Positions 25,911-34,480 of a stretch of DNA of 64,000 bases are shown one piece after another. How positions within the stretch are numbered: position 1 is the stretch's first letter; the number at the start of each line of letters is the position of its first letter. Under the pieces are notes generated by a model that searched no databases, was not told the origin of the DNA, and saw only the letters and a program-made list of their open reading frames with translations. Both the position numbers and the translations under genes were made by a program. Source of the stretch: JACCVG01 sp963790245 (GTDB taxonomy: Bacteria > Actinomycetota > Thermoleophilia > Solirubrobacterales > Thermoleophilaceae); the NCBI GenBank assembly GCA_963790245.1, contig CAWBNP010000002.1:620001-684000 (forward strand). The letters are read 5' to 3'.

Positions 25911-27197
25911 TCAGTCCTGCAGGGCCCAGCACTTCCAAACCAAGACCGCGACGTCGTCGCGAACGTCCACCCGCTCTACCACTTCCCCCATCGCATCGAC
26001 GATTTCTGAGGCGCTTGACTGTCGGTGGCAGTTCACGGTGTCGGCGATGCCGGCGGAACCGAGAAACCCACTGCCAGTTCGGGCGTCACTCAGTCCATCG
26101 GTGTGGAGCAAGAGGACATCGTTGGGACCCAGTTCGATTGAGGCGCAGTCGAAATCCACTGCGGGAAACGCTCCGAGGAGCGGGCCCGGCTCGACCAGGC
26201 CCGTCCTGAGTTCCGCACCGGTCGCGAGAAGTTCCGGAGGGTGCCCGGCTCGAGCGATCCGCGCGACAAACCCACCGCTCCCTTGTGTTAGCTCCACGAA
26301 GATGAGTGTCGCAAACCTGTCGTCGTTCTCCTTACGGGCAGACAGTAGAACTCGATTGACTGATTGGAGGACCTCGGCAGGGCCGTGACCTTCGACCGAA
26401 GCACTTCGTGCAGCGTGTCGCACCATCGCGGTGACCGCCGCGGCCTCAGGACCTTTCCCCGCGACATCCCCGATGACCAGTGCCCAGCGGTCCTGGGACA
26501 GGGTAAAACAGTCGTAGAAGTCGCCTCCGACCAGCGACCGCGACGCGGGCATCAGCATCGCGGCGACATCAGCACCCGGGATCGTGGGAAGGCGGGTCGG
26601 CAGCAGACTTCGCCGTAAGGCTTCAGCGACAGCATCGGATTCGAGTCGCCGCTGCTGCTCCTCGCTGATCGCTTGCAAGGCGGCCAGGCGGAGCTCGAGC
26701 CCGTCCATGACAATCTCCGCCATATCCTCGAGACGCGCGGTCTCGTTGGCGCCGAACTCGCGGGGCTCATGATCGATCACGCAGAGGGTCCCGAGGTTAT
26801 GGCCGTCGCTGGTCCGCAGGGGCGCCCCCGCATAGAACTGCAGACCCAGCTCTCCGGCGACGAGCGGGTTCGAAAGCGTGCGCGGGTCAGTTGTCGCGTT
26901 CTCAACGATCCAGGCGTCCTCCTGCAAAATGCAAGATGCGCAGAGCCCAGGGTCACGGCCGATCTCCTCTACGTCGATGCCATGACGGGACTTAAACCAA
27001 ATCCGATCTTCATCAACCACGGTCACAAGGGCGATCGGAACGTCGAAGTGGTTGGCCGCCAACGCGGCGATCCGGTCAAAAGCGCCGTCGGGTGGGGTAT
27101 CCAGGATCTGGTAACGCGCCACTGCCGCGAGGCGGGCCCGTTCTCGATCTCCGGAGCCGACCGAGCCCGACCGGCTGTTCGGAGAGTCACGACGCAT
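25911..27197 (-). CDS. GAF-domain SpoIIE/RsbU-type PP2C phosphatase
   Basis: 428 aa, ATG 27197 located 6 nt after TAGGGT (leaderless pattern). N-terminal GAF domain about 25-170 (YQILDTPPDGAFDRIAALAA, RHGIDVEEIGRDPGLCA, FYAGAPLRTSDGHNLGTLCV), a coiled stretch, then the phosphatase from about 205 (LPTIPGADVAAMLMPASRSL, VGGDFYDCF, ALVIGDVAGKGPEAAAVTAM, LHTDGLSDAR, DDVAVLVW). Metal-binding Asp residues are in place. Likely dephosphorylates an anti-anti-sigma factor in a partner-switching pathway; no such partner is in the window. Confidence 0.93.
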   Translation of the reverse strand: MRRDSPNSRSGSVGSGDRERARLAAVARYQILDTPPDGAFDRIAALAANHFDVPIALVTVVDEDRIWFKSRHGIDVEEIGRDPGLCASCILQEDAWIVENATTDPRTLSNPLVAGELGLQFYAGAPLRTSDGHNLGTLCVIDHEPREFGANETARLEDMAEIVMDGLELRLAALQAISEEQQRRLESDAVAEALRRSLLPTRLPTIPGADVAAMLMPASRSLVGGDFYDCFTLSQDRWALVIGDVAGKGPEAAAVTAMVRHAARSASVEGHGPAEVLQSVNRVLLSARKENDDRFATLIFVELTQGSGGFVARIARAGHPPELLATGAELRTGLVEPGPLLGAFPAVDFDCASIELGPNDVLLLHTDGLSDARTGSGFLGSAGIADTVNCHRQSSASEIVDAMGEVVERVDVRDDVAVLVWKCWALQD

Positions 27198-27597
27198 CGA
27201 GTCACCCTAGCCCAGCCGCAGCCGCCCCCGCGATACCGCCATTCGACGGGCAAACCCGGACTCGGGCGAGCCGCCACAGGCGAGCGCGAGCCAGTGAGCA
27301 GTTCTCCGTCTCCCTATCGCGCGAATCGGTAAGCCGTCAGGCAGAACACGACCACGCGCGGTGGTCGCGAGCTAGTCCGAACGCCCCGCACCGGGCTATT
27401 TCGCGGACATCGCTAGATGTGCCGACCGAACCTCCGCTCGCCCACGAGCGAAGGAAACCCTGCACTCGGCGACTTCAGCGGAGGGGGAGGGATTCGAATT
27501 CTCGGACGAACCCAAGTCCGTCAACGGTTTCGGGCCTGTTGACGGTGTGGGACGTGGTTGAAATCGGTTTGCAGCAGACGCCTTCAGCAGAGTGTGC
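27198..27597. other. Gene-poor gap
   Basis: About 400 bp with no supported protein gene. It contains the tRNA-Ser-like remnant at 27478-27560; the rest shows nothing recognisable on either strand. Confidence 0.5.
27478..27560 (-). pseudogene. tRNA-Ser-like 3' fragment, decayed
   Basis: Read on the - strand it gives GGCCCGAAACCGTTGACGG, a variable-arm-like GGACTTGGGTTCGTCC, then ATTCGAATCCCTCCCCCTCC. The last part matches a tRNA-Ser T-loop and acceptor 3' strand, and the CCCGAAA loop suggests anticodon CGA. The T-stem is mispaired (GAGAA against CCCTC), position 33 is not T, and no 5' half is found. Probably a tRNA relic or old attachment site. Confidence 0.4.
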
Positions 27598-27801
27598 TCA
27601 ATGCAGAGCCAGCTCGAGCGTGCCGCCGGAGACCGGCCCGACTTCCCACTCGCGCGCGATCACGAGCGCGTACTCGCAGTCGCAGAGCAGACATTCAATC
27701 TCGGCCAAAGGCCCGACGGCCTCCCCCACTGCCGTGCAGTCGGCATCGGAGCAGTACAGCTCGACAGCGATGACCGGGGAGGACTCCAGGGGGATCGCCA
27801 T
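27598..27801 (-). CDS. Small Cys-rich protein, possible zinc-binding
   Basis: 67 aa. MAIPLESSPVIAVELYCSDA, then DCTAVGEAVGPLAEIE, CLLCDCEYALVIAREWEV. Two Cys groups (CSDADC and CLLCDC) about 20 residues apart could form a zinc ribbon. The codon pattern and acidic, compact composition favour a real gene; the longer frame above this start runs through the repeat at 28015-28232 and is not coding. Function unknown. Confidence 0.5.
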   Translation of the reverse strand: MAIPLESSPVIAVELYCSDADCTAVGEAVGPLAEIECLLCDCEYALVIAREWEVGPVSGGTLELALH

Positions 27802-28014
27802 GACATAAAAGCTGGCGAGGCGCTCGGACGATGTGGCAGTCCCTGGATAATTCGCCCCGACCAAACAGTCAAAAGTCAGGGGGTCATCCCGCTCAATCCG
27901 ATGACCGACGGAAACAGGAGGAAACGCACTTGGTGCCGTCGACCCCTTTTGCCGCTGGTACCTACGTTGTACCTCGAGAACGCGACGAGGACCGGGGACA
28001 CAGCCACAAACGCC

Positions 28015-28232
28015 AAGAGCCCGCTTCCGGAGCGGGCTCTCGTCAATCGGGGCGACTGGAGTTGAACCAGCGACCGCTCGGCCCCCAGCCAAGGTATGGG
28101 GTGCGTAGATCCGTCCCGAGGCGTCCCCGCCGTCCCAGCGTCCCCGGGCGCGGACACTCTGGACGCACGAGCCACAGCAGTCGGTACCAGAGTGGTACGC
28201 GGAGGGATCGCGGGTTCGAATCGCGGGGCCGA
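28015..28232 (+). repeat. tRNA-Pro-associated repeat, full-length (copy A)
   Basis: Order: hairpin AGAGCCCGCT-TCCGG-AGCGGGCTCT (28016-28040); tRNA-Pro 3'-half segment 28046-28093 with two substitutions; G/C-rich arm; CACAGCAGTC; inverted repeat GGTACCA-GAG-TGGTAC (28183-28198); then GGATCGCGGGTTCGAATCGC and GGGGCCGATATGT, which itself resembles a tRNA T-arm. Same orientation as the intact tRNA-Pro at 38112. Confidence 0.85.
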
Positions 28233-28341
28233 TATGTGTTGAGGAGTTACCCGCGTTCGGCGAGCTCGAACGGCTCGAGATGACGGGCGCGGGCGCCAAA
28301 CCCGGCCTGAGGTGTCAAGCCGGAGGGGCAGGCTCGAGGCC

Positions 28342-29556
28342 TCAGTTGGCTCGGTCCATGATGCGTGCCACGTTGTCGGGAGCGAAGAACGCCGGTGCCG
28401 GGAGCGTGCCCGCCATCACGCTGACAAAGTCGTCCATCGCTTCTTGGTTGCCCGCTGTTGCCCCGAGGAACCCCAGCATCTCCGCGGGCGGCGGCTCGAT
28501 CTTCGCGAAGTCGCAGGTCAGGCCGAAGATGGGGAGTGACTGCTCGTCGCGCGCCTGCTGCCATGCACCCATCGCATCCTCGTAAGGACGCCGTCCTGCA
28601 AACGCGTCATCGAGGGCCGCCGACGCCGCCTCGGCGTCTCGGAAGGCGTCGGTGATCCCGAAGGCGGTGATCGGATCCTTGTGGTACCCCGCGTCGCCGA
28701 CGAGTGCCCAGCCGGGGCCGTAAGGCTTACGGAAAAAGCTCCTCAGGTCTCCCACGGCCGACAGCCGTGTCTCCCGGGTGGCACTACGCAGCCGCTCGGC
28801 GAACTCGGGGGCTAGGTCGAACATCTTCAAGTGGTTGCCCTCGTAATCCTTTCGGTTGGCCTCGAATTGCGCATACGGCCAGCCACCGACCAGGCAGGTC
28901 AGGTCGTCGTGCGTGGGGATGGCAGCCCAGCCGCGCCCATGCTCCGCGCGGATGAAGTTCTCAAAGCGATCGACAGGAAGGCCGCTCCAGTATGCGTAGT
29001 AGCCAGCCTGCAGCTGCGGTACTTCGTTGTATTCCTCGGCCTCCACCGCTTTGGCGACGAGCGAGTGCTTGCCGTCGGCCCCGATCACGACCCGTGCTCG
29101 CTCGGTTACGTCAGCCCCGCCCTTGGCATGGCCGCGGATCCCCGTCACTTCGCCGTCATCGATCAAAACCTCCTCCACGGTGAACCCCTCGCGGAACTCC
29201 GCGCCGGCGGCGACTGCAGCCCTTACGAGCAGGTCGTCCAGCACGATGCGGCGTGGACAATACCCCCTCGCGGTGCCGTCGGCCGGTCGTGGGGAGCCGG
29301 CAATCGTGATCGGTCCGAAGTCGAACGAATAGCTGGTGATTGGAGGGCAGCCGGTGGCTGCGAGCGACTCAAGGAGTCCCCACCGCTCAAGCGCGGCAGC
29401 GCCCGGCGGATGGATCATGTGCGTCGAAATCGTGTCGCTGGGAAATGTGGCCTTGTCCACGAGCAGGACCCGGTAGCCCCTACGGGCGAGCAGCATCGCG
29501 GTCGGTGATCCTCCGCAACGCGCTCCCACGATGATCGCGTCATACCCGGCGCTCAT
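28342..29556 (-). CDS. FAD-dependent oxidoreductase (geranylgeranyl reductase / aromatic hydroxylase type)
   Basis: 404 aa, ATG 29556 with an AAGGCGGAT ribosome-site region. N-terminal Rossmann motif AIIVGARCGGSPTAMLLARR and VLLVDKATFPSD; RARVVIGADGKHSLVAKAV (the DG motif) and GPGWALVGDAGYHKDPITAF (the GD motif) define the PHBH-fold FAD monooxygenase/reductase group. Substrate unknown. The Cys after GAR in the first motif also occurs in the geranylgeranyl-reductase branch. Confidence 0.88.
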   Translation of the reverse strand: MSAGYDAIIVGARCGGSPTAMLLARRGYRVLLVDKATFPSDTISTHMIHPPGAAALERWGLLESLAATGCPPITSYSFDFGPITIAGSPRPADGTARGYCPRRIVLDDLLVRAAVAAGAEFREGFTVEEVLIDDGEVTGIRGHAKGGADVTERARVVIGADGKHSLVAKAVEAEEYNEVPQLQAGYYAYWSGLPVDRFENFIRAEHGRGWAAIPTHDDLTCLVGGWPYAQFEANRKDYEGNHLKMFDLAPEFAERLRSATRETRLSAVGDLRSFFRKPYGPGWALVGDAGYHKDPITAFGITDAFRDAEAASAALDDAFAGRRPYEDAMGAWQQARDEQSLPIFGLTCDFAKIEPPPAEMLGFLGATAGNQEAMDDFVSVMAGTLPAPAFFAPDNVARIMDRAN

Positions 29557-29687
29557 ATCGATCCGCCTTCCCTCGTGTACAGCTGATGGTATTCGATCAG
29601 TGGCGCGCTGTTAGATCGCCCACGAAATACTCGCAGCTCCTATCGAAACACTTTGACGCAGCCCAGCAGGGCTTCCCGGAGAACGCG

Positions 29688-29764
29688 AAAGCCCGCTTCC
29701 ACAGCGGGCACTTGTCGATCGAGGCACTGGAATCAGACTAGCGACCGCTCGGCCCCCAGCCGCG
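29688..29764 (+). repeat. tRNA-Pro-associated repeat, degenerate (copy D)
   Basis: Hairpin AAGCCCGCTTCCACAGCGGG, then ATCGAGGCACTGG...CTAGCGACCGCTCGGCCCCCAG (29718-29764), a diverged form of the tRNA-Pro 3' half. The right arm is lost. It lies about 120 bp from the 3' end of the three-gene SnoaL array. Confidence 0.65.
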
Positions 29765-29881
29765 ATACTGGGTGAATGTGACGTCCAGGCGGGAGAGCGG
29801 ATCCGACGAGCCGCATGGCATCAAAAGTTCGACGGCCTTCGCGCGCGCGACTACCGTAGCCGGCGGGTAGCCGGCGGAGGC

Positions 29882-30283
29882 CTACTCCGACAGGCCCACG
29901 GCTTCGAGGGCTTGTCGGTGCTCGAGGAAATACTCGATCCGAGAGACGAGGCCCTCGTCGTCGAACGCCGCCACGATGTATAGCGGGCTCGTGACATCCG
30001 CACCGCTGGCCGCTCCACGAGCCCAGACGCTGAGCTTCGAGAGCACCCGACCCCCGCCCGCGTCAGTTGCTTTATCGAGCGTGAGCTCGTAGTCGGGGTA
30101 AGTGTCGAGGACTTCCACCCAGAGCCGTCGGACCGACTCTCTTCCCTGGTAGGTCCCGCCCTCCGGCCAATCGGGCACAGTCGTATGAACGACCTCCTCG
30201 GCGTGGCAAGCCATCCACGCATCAAGACCCTCATTGAACGCTCCAACCAGTCGTTCCATCCGTTCCACGTTCGCCTGGCTCAT
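29882..30283 (-). CDS. SnoaL-like (NTF2-fold) protein, array gene 3
   Basis: 133 aa: MSQANVERMERLVGAFNEGL, DAWMACHAEEVVHTTVPDW, YQGRESVRRLWVEVLDTYPD, SVWARGAASGADVTSPLYIV, ending EHRQALEAVGLSE. It starts 3 nt after the TAG of the next gene upstream (TAG-acg-ATG). Last gene of a three-gene array read leftward. Function unknown. Confidence 0.88.
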   Translation of the reverse strand: MSQANVERMERLVGAFNEGLDAWMACHAEEVVHTTVPDWPEGGTYQGRESVRRLWVEVLDTYPDYELTLDKATDAGGGRVLSKLSVWARGAASGADVTSPLYIVAAFDDEGLVSRIEYFLEHRQALEAVGLSE

Positions 30284-30286
30284 CGT

Positions 30287-30682
30287 CTACTCCGACAGGC
30301 CCACGGCCTCGAGGGCCTCGACCTCAGTCTCAGCCGTGTGCCATTGCAAGGCCTTTCCTCCCCGCCACCGAGCGGCCTGGAAGGTAAACCGCTCGACCGG
30401 TGCACCACTGACCGCACCGTGGCCATGGGCGCGAATCGCAACCACGGTTCCGTCTCTGAAATCGCGAACGTCGAGTACCTCGATGGTCCAGTCGGGGAAA
30501 GCGTCGAACATGCCTCCCCACCAACGCCGGATGCCGTCGTGTCCGGAAAACCTGCCCTCCATAGCTGTCGTCTGGGTGCTCGCCGTGACGTCCTCATCCA
30601 TCAGGGCGAGAAGGGCACCGAGGTCGCGGTTGTTGAAAGCCGCAATCGCTCCCCGGTGAAGGTCTGCGTTCTCCTGGCTCAT
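30287..30682 (-). CDS. SnoaL-like (NTF2-fold) protein, array gene 2
   Basis: 131 aa: MSQENADLHRGAIAAFNNRD, LGALLALMDEDVTA, FSGHDGIRRWWGGMFDAFPD, IRAHGHGAVSGAPVERFTFQ, tail EVEALEAVGLSE. Starts 3 nt after the TAG of array gene 1 (TAG-gcg-ATG). The first and last codons are almost identical to the neighbouring copies while the middle is diverged. Function unknown. Confidence 0.88.
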   Translation of the reverse strand: MSQENADLHRGAIAAFNNRDLGALLALMDEDVTASTQTTAMEGRFSGHDGIRRWWGGMFDAFPDWTIEVLDVRDFRDGTVVAIRAHGHGAVSGAPVERFTFQAARWRGGKALQWHTAETEVEALEAVGLSE

Positions 30683-30685
30683 CGC

Positions 30686-31063
30686 CTACTCCGACAGGCC
30701 TATAGCTTCGAGGGCAGCAGGCATGTCCTCAAATGCCGCCCACCACACCAGCTTGGCTCGATGGAAGGTCCACACCTGCGCATGTCGCCGCTCGATCGGG
30801 ACACCGCTCCCGCGCCCCCGACCGCGCTCGTGCACCGCCATCACGACACTCGGCCCGGCCTCAACCAGTTGCTCGGCGTGGATCTCGTAGTCATCCCAGG
30901 TCCCGAAGTAATGCTTCGATGCTTCGATCACCGCTTCGCGGCCGGAATAGACCTGGTTGAGATCAACGGCCGGGAACTGCCTGAGATCCCAGACCGCGTA
31001 CTCATCGAGGAGCGACCAGAAGAAGTCAATATCTGCAAGTCCCTGCCCGACGATGGTTTCCAT
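30686..31063 (-). CDS. SnoaL-like (NTF2-fold) protein, array gene 1
   Basis: About 125 aa. Start set at ATG 31063 (METIVGQGLADIDFFW) because a GCGATACTGCAC block, the promoter seen before other SnoaL genes, lies just upstream; an in-frame ATG at 31090 would overlap that block. Body: YSGREAVIEASKHYFGTWDD, GRGRGSGVPIERRHAQVW; tail MPAALEAIGLSE. First gene of the array and probably its promoter-bearing one. Function unknown. Confidence 0.85.
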   Translation of the reverse strand: METIVGQGLADIDFFWSLLDEYAVWDLRQFPAVDLNQVYSGREAVIEASKHYFGTWDDYEIHAEQLVEAGPSVVMAVHERGRGRGSGVPIERRHAQVWTFHRAKLVWWAAFEDMPAALEAIGLSE

Positions 31064-31118
31064 GCTCACCCGTGCAGTATCGCCCTTCACGACCGGATCA
31101 CCACGAGGGCATCGGCGG

Positions 31119-31142
31119 CCCGATATATCGCTGGGAGTGACG
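31119..31142 (+). repeat. Repeat right-arm fragment upstream of the SnoaL array
   Basis: GGCCCGATATATCGCTGGGA then GTGACGC resembles the far right arm of the tRNA-Pro-associated repeat (GGGGCCGATATG at 28226; GGGAGTGACGC at 3435). With copy D on the other side, the three-gene SnoaL array is bracketed by repeat pieces. Short, so not certain. Confidence 0.35.
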
Positions 31143-31220
31143 CGCGGGTGGGTGCTTCACCGGCTTGACGAGCGCCGAACGCCGAACTAACGTTGGCCAA
31201 CCATCCGATAGGAGGCAGGC

Positions 31221-31853
31221 ATGGGCGTCACGACCGGGACCACTTGGCGGCTTCAGGGCGAGGAGGTGGGAAGCTGCAACTGTGACTGGGGCTGCCCGTG
31301 CCAGTTCAACGCGCTACCGACGCACGGTAACTGCTATGCGTTTATCGGGTTCGAGATCGAGACCGGCCACCTGGGCGAGACATCGCTCGACGGCGTCCGC
31401 TGCGCCGTGATCGCTTGGTGGCCAAAGGCGATCCACGAAGGTGACGGGCACTTCCAGGTGATAGTCGATGAGGCCGCGACCGCTGAACAGCGCGATGCGG
31501 TCACCGCTCTCTGGCGCGGTGACCACGGGGGCACCGCGTTCGAGATCTTCGCGGCCGTCGCGCCCAACCGACCCGACCCCGTCACTGCTCCGATCGAGTT
31601 CGAGGCCGATCGCGAGACGCGCCGGGCGAAGGTCCGCGTTCCGGGCCTCGGCGAGAGCCGCACGGAGCCGATCACCAACCCGGTCGACGGCAGCGAGCAC
31701 CGGGCACGCATCGTTCTGCCGGGGGGCTTCGAGTACGAGGAGGCCGAGGTGGGCAATACCGTCACGGCCGAAACGTCGGGGCCCGGGCCGCTCAGCTTCA
31801 CACTCGAGAACAGCTACGCGCAGCTCAATCGGTTCGACTGGAGCAACGGCTAG
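31221..31853 (+). CDS. DUF1326-domain protein
   Basis: 210 aa. ATG 31221 with TAGGAGGCAGGC ribosome site. The DUF1326 hallmark is near the N-terminus: EEVGSCNCDWGCPCQFNALP, followed by GNCYAFIGFEIETGHL and VRCAVIAWWPKAIHEG. The Cys cluster may bind a metal. No function is established for the family. Cytoplasmic. Confidence 0.85.
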   Translation: MGVTTGTTWRLQGEEVGSCNCDWGCPCQFNALPTHGNCYAFIGFEIETGHLGETSLDGVRCAVIAWWPKAIHEGDGHFQVIVDEAATAEQRDAVTALWRGDHGGTAFEIFAAVAPNRPDPVTAPIEFEADRETRRAKVRVPGLGESRTEPITNPVDGSEHRARIVLPGGFEYEEAEVGNTVTAETSGPGPLSFTLENSYAQLNRFDWSNG

Positions 31854-32110
31854 ACCCCTTTGCGGCAGTCACCCGCACGGGTTGACTGCCGGGACAGGTA
31901 GGCCGGAAGTTCCTCGCGGGTTTTGTCTGGCGGAGACGAAGTGTCCGGCTGACCCCACAACTGGAGTTGGAGTTGGAGTGACCCGCGCGAAAGTAGCCGG
32001 CGGCTATCTACTCGGACAGGCCCCGGCTCCGAGGGCTTCCGCCCCGAACTTCGGGGCATAGCTACGCGTGGCTGGGATTCGGATCGCGCGGTGATCACCA
32101 TAATGCGGGG
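31854..32110. other. Intergenic region with a SnoaL 3' relic
   Basis: On the - strand, 32050 to 32008 reads AEALGA then, after a one-base slip, GLSE and TAG, the conserved SnoaL tail. It is followed by CCGCCGGCTAC, the same flank seen after the SnoaL stop at 29882. A short (GGAGTT)n run lies at about 31964. No other gene is seen. Confidence 0.5.
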
Positions 32111-32581
32111 ATGGCACCTCGACCCCTCGACAGACTCCTCAATCTGCCGGCCGACGTCGCGCAGTTGCTGGCACAGCTCCCTGCGATCACCCGCAATACC
32201 GGTGCCATCGAGGATCACACTTCGCACCTGGACGAGGTGGCAGGCAGCCTTGAGCAAGTCGCCAGGGACACCGCCGCGCTACCAGCCGTGCGGGATGCTC
32301 TGCTCGTCGTCGCAGAATCCACCGCGGCTCTCAAGCCCATGAGCGAGCACTTGATCTCGATCGAGGCGACGATGCCTGTCCTTGTCGATGTCCAGAAGCA
32401 GCTTGGGGAGCTTCCCGTCGTGATGGAGCGGCTTGACGAGAGAATCGAGCGTCTCTCCGACCTGATCGAGAGGATGTTGGAATCGATCGACGCCCTCGGG
32501 GGGAACATCGAGACCCTGCAGGCGTCCTTCGAGCCAGTGGGCCGCCTTGCCAGCCGGTTGCCGGGTGCTTCCAAGTCGTAG
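32111..32581 (+). CDS. Coiled-coil protein of unknown function
   Basis: 156 aa from ATG 32111, 7 nt after CATAAT (leaderless pattern). Almost entirely heptad-like helix: VAQLLAQLPAITRNTGAIED, HLDEVAGSLEQVARDTAALP, MERLDERIERLSDLIERMLE. No signal peptide or membrane segment. Resembles scaffold or chemotaxis-type coiled coils only in composition; I do not recognise a family. Confidence 0.65.
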   Translation: MAPRPLDRLLNLPADVAQLLAQLPAITRNTGAIEDHTSHLDEVAGSLEQVARDTAALPAVRDALLVVAESTAALKPMSEHLISIEATMPVLVDVQKQLGELPVVMERLDERIERLSDLIERMLESIDALGGNIETLQASFEPVGRLASRLPGASKS

Positions 32582-32705
32582 GCCGATCAGGTCGCTCAAC
32601 TACTCGCCGCCGGAGGTCTGGGCGACGCAGGATTCGCGGTAAATGCTTGCGTCGGGCCTAGCTCTCGGCAAGCCGACCGCTCCGGTCGCCTCGGCCGTAC
32701 CCCGC

Positions 32706-34480
32706 CTACGGAACCGACGCGGTCAGATCGCAGCCGCCGGCGTTCTCGTCCTCGCCGCTGCCCCCCGCGCACTCGTCCCGGCCCCCGGCGCCGCCGCGCA
32801 GCGAATCATCGCCTGAGTTGCCTGCGAGCTCGTCGTTGCGTGCGTTGCCCGCGAGCTCGTCCTTGCCGGCTCCCCCGCGCAGATCGTCACCGCCATTGCC
32901 TCCGAAGATCTCGTCATCGCCGCCGTTGCCGTTGATCTGATCGCCCGATCCGGCGCCGCAGATGAGGTCGTCTCCCTTGAGGCCGTCGATCTCATCGTTT
33001 CCGCCGAGGCCTGAGATCACGTCGTCGCCCGCCGTGCCGCGCAGCGTGTCACCGGCACCGGTGCCCACGATCGTAGCCTCCCGGCCGTTGCAGAAGACGG
33101 GGTCTGGGTCGGGGGTCGGGGGTGTCGTAGTCGTGGGAGTCGTCGTGGTCGTGGTGGTAGCCGAGGGCGCGGCGTTCACTTGGGTGCTCGCCGTCGAGGA
33201 GTTGTTGGCGGGCGTCGAGTCTGGCTCTGCGCCATCGACAGTCGCGGTGTTTGACTTAATGCCTGCGGTGGTGGCGCTCACGACGATCGTCGCCGTATCG
33301 ATGTCGCCAACTGTGATGACCCCGAAGTTGCAGGTGACCGTTCCGGCCGCTTCCGAGCAGTTGGGAGAGCTCCCCGCGGCCTTGAATGAGACCCCCGCCG
33401 GCAGCGGGTCGCTCGCCTTGACGTTCGTGGCGTTGCCAGGACCGTTGTTCTCGACCAACAGGCTGTAAATGATGTCGGAGCCGACGGTGACCCGATCCGG
33501 GGAAGCGGTCTTCGAAATCTCGAGGTCGGGCTCGGGCGCCGGCGTGTTGAGCAGAATCGAGACGTTGTTCGAGCCGAGGTTCGCGACCGCGAGGTCATCG
33601 TTTGCGTCGCCGTCAAAGCGCCCCACGGTGACCGAGCTTGGGTTCGGCCCGGTGGGCTCGGGGCTCGTCGCCGGGGCGGTGAAGTCTCCGGCGCCGTCGC
33701 CGAGCAGGATCGAGACGTTGGTCGAGCTTTGGTTCGCGACCGCGAGGTCGTCGGTTGCGTCGCCGTCAAAGCGCCCGACGGTGACTGAGACAGGGTTCGG
33801 GCCGACAGCCTCGGGGCTCGACCCCGCCGTGGTGAAGCTGCCGGCGCCGTCGCCGAGCAGAATCGAGACGTTGCTCGAGTTTTGGTTCGCGACCGCGAGG
33901 TCGTCGTTCGCGTCACCGTTGAAACGGCCGACCGTGACCGAGAACGGGCCCGCGACAGAGGCGGGGCTCGTCGCCGCCGCGGTGAAGTTGCCGGCGCCGT
34001 CGCCGAGCAGGATCGAGACGTCGTTTGAGTTTTGGTTCGCGACCGCGAGGTCGTCGTTTGAGTCGCCGTTAAACCGACCGACGGTGACCGAGCGCGGGCT
34101 CGCGCCGACGGCGGGGCTCGTCGCCGCCGCGGTGAAGTTGCCGGCGCCGTCGCCGAGCAGGATCGAGACGTTGTTTGAGCTCAGGTTCGCGACCGCAAGG
34201 TCGTCGGTTGTACCGGCGTCAAAGCGGCCGACCGCGATCGAGAACGGCTGCGTGCCGGCGGCCACGGTTGGTGGCCGGCGTGAAGTTGCCGGCGCCGTCG
34301 CCGAGCAGGATCGACAGCTTGTCATCGAGTCACGTTTGCGACCGCGAGGTCGTCGTTGGCGTCGCCGTCAAAGCGCCCGACAGTGACCGCGAAGGGGGTC
34401 GCGCCGGCGGCCTCGGGGCTCGTCGCCGCCGCGGTGAAGTTGCCGGCGCCGTCGCCGAGCAGGACGCGGCGAGCCGAGCG
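32706..34480 (-). pseudogene. FG-GAP/VCBS repeat protein with DUF11 and RTX-type repeats, frameshifted and 5'-truncated
   Basis: Six or seven near-identical FG-GAP units (SVTVGRFDGDANDDLAVAN, VSILLGDGAGNFTAAATSP), then a DUF11 domain (LEISKTASPDRVTVGSDIIY, NNGPGNATNVKASDPLPAGV), a Thr/Pro linker (TTTTTTPTTTTPPTPDPDP) and Ca-binding GGxGxD repeats (DVISGLGGNDEIDGLKGDDL, GNGGDDEIFGGNGGDDLRGG). The reading frame breaks at about 34325 and again at about 34272, and the protein starts abruptly at LLGDGAG with no signal peptide. An exported surface protein in its original form; likely inactive now. Confidence 0.75.

Noticed and set aside
28015..28042. Repeat hairpin as an intrinsic terminator
   Set aside because: The stem is strong but lacks a T-run on either strand and recurs as part of the repeat, so it is treated as a repeat module.
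32962..34386. + strand Val/Ser/Pro-rich frames over the FG-GAP gene
   Set aside because: They mirror the repeats of the - strand gene and have no start context or motifs.
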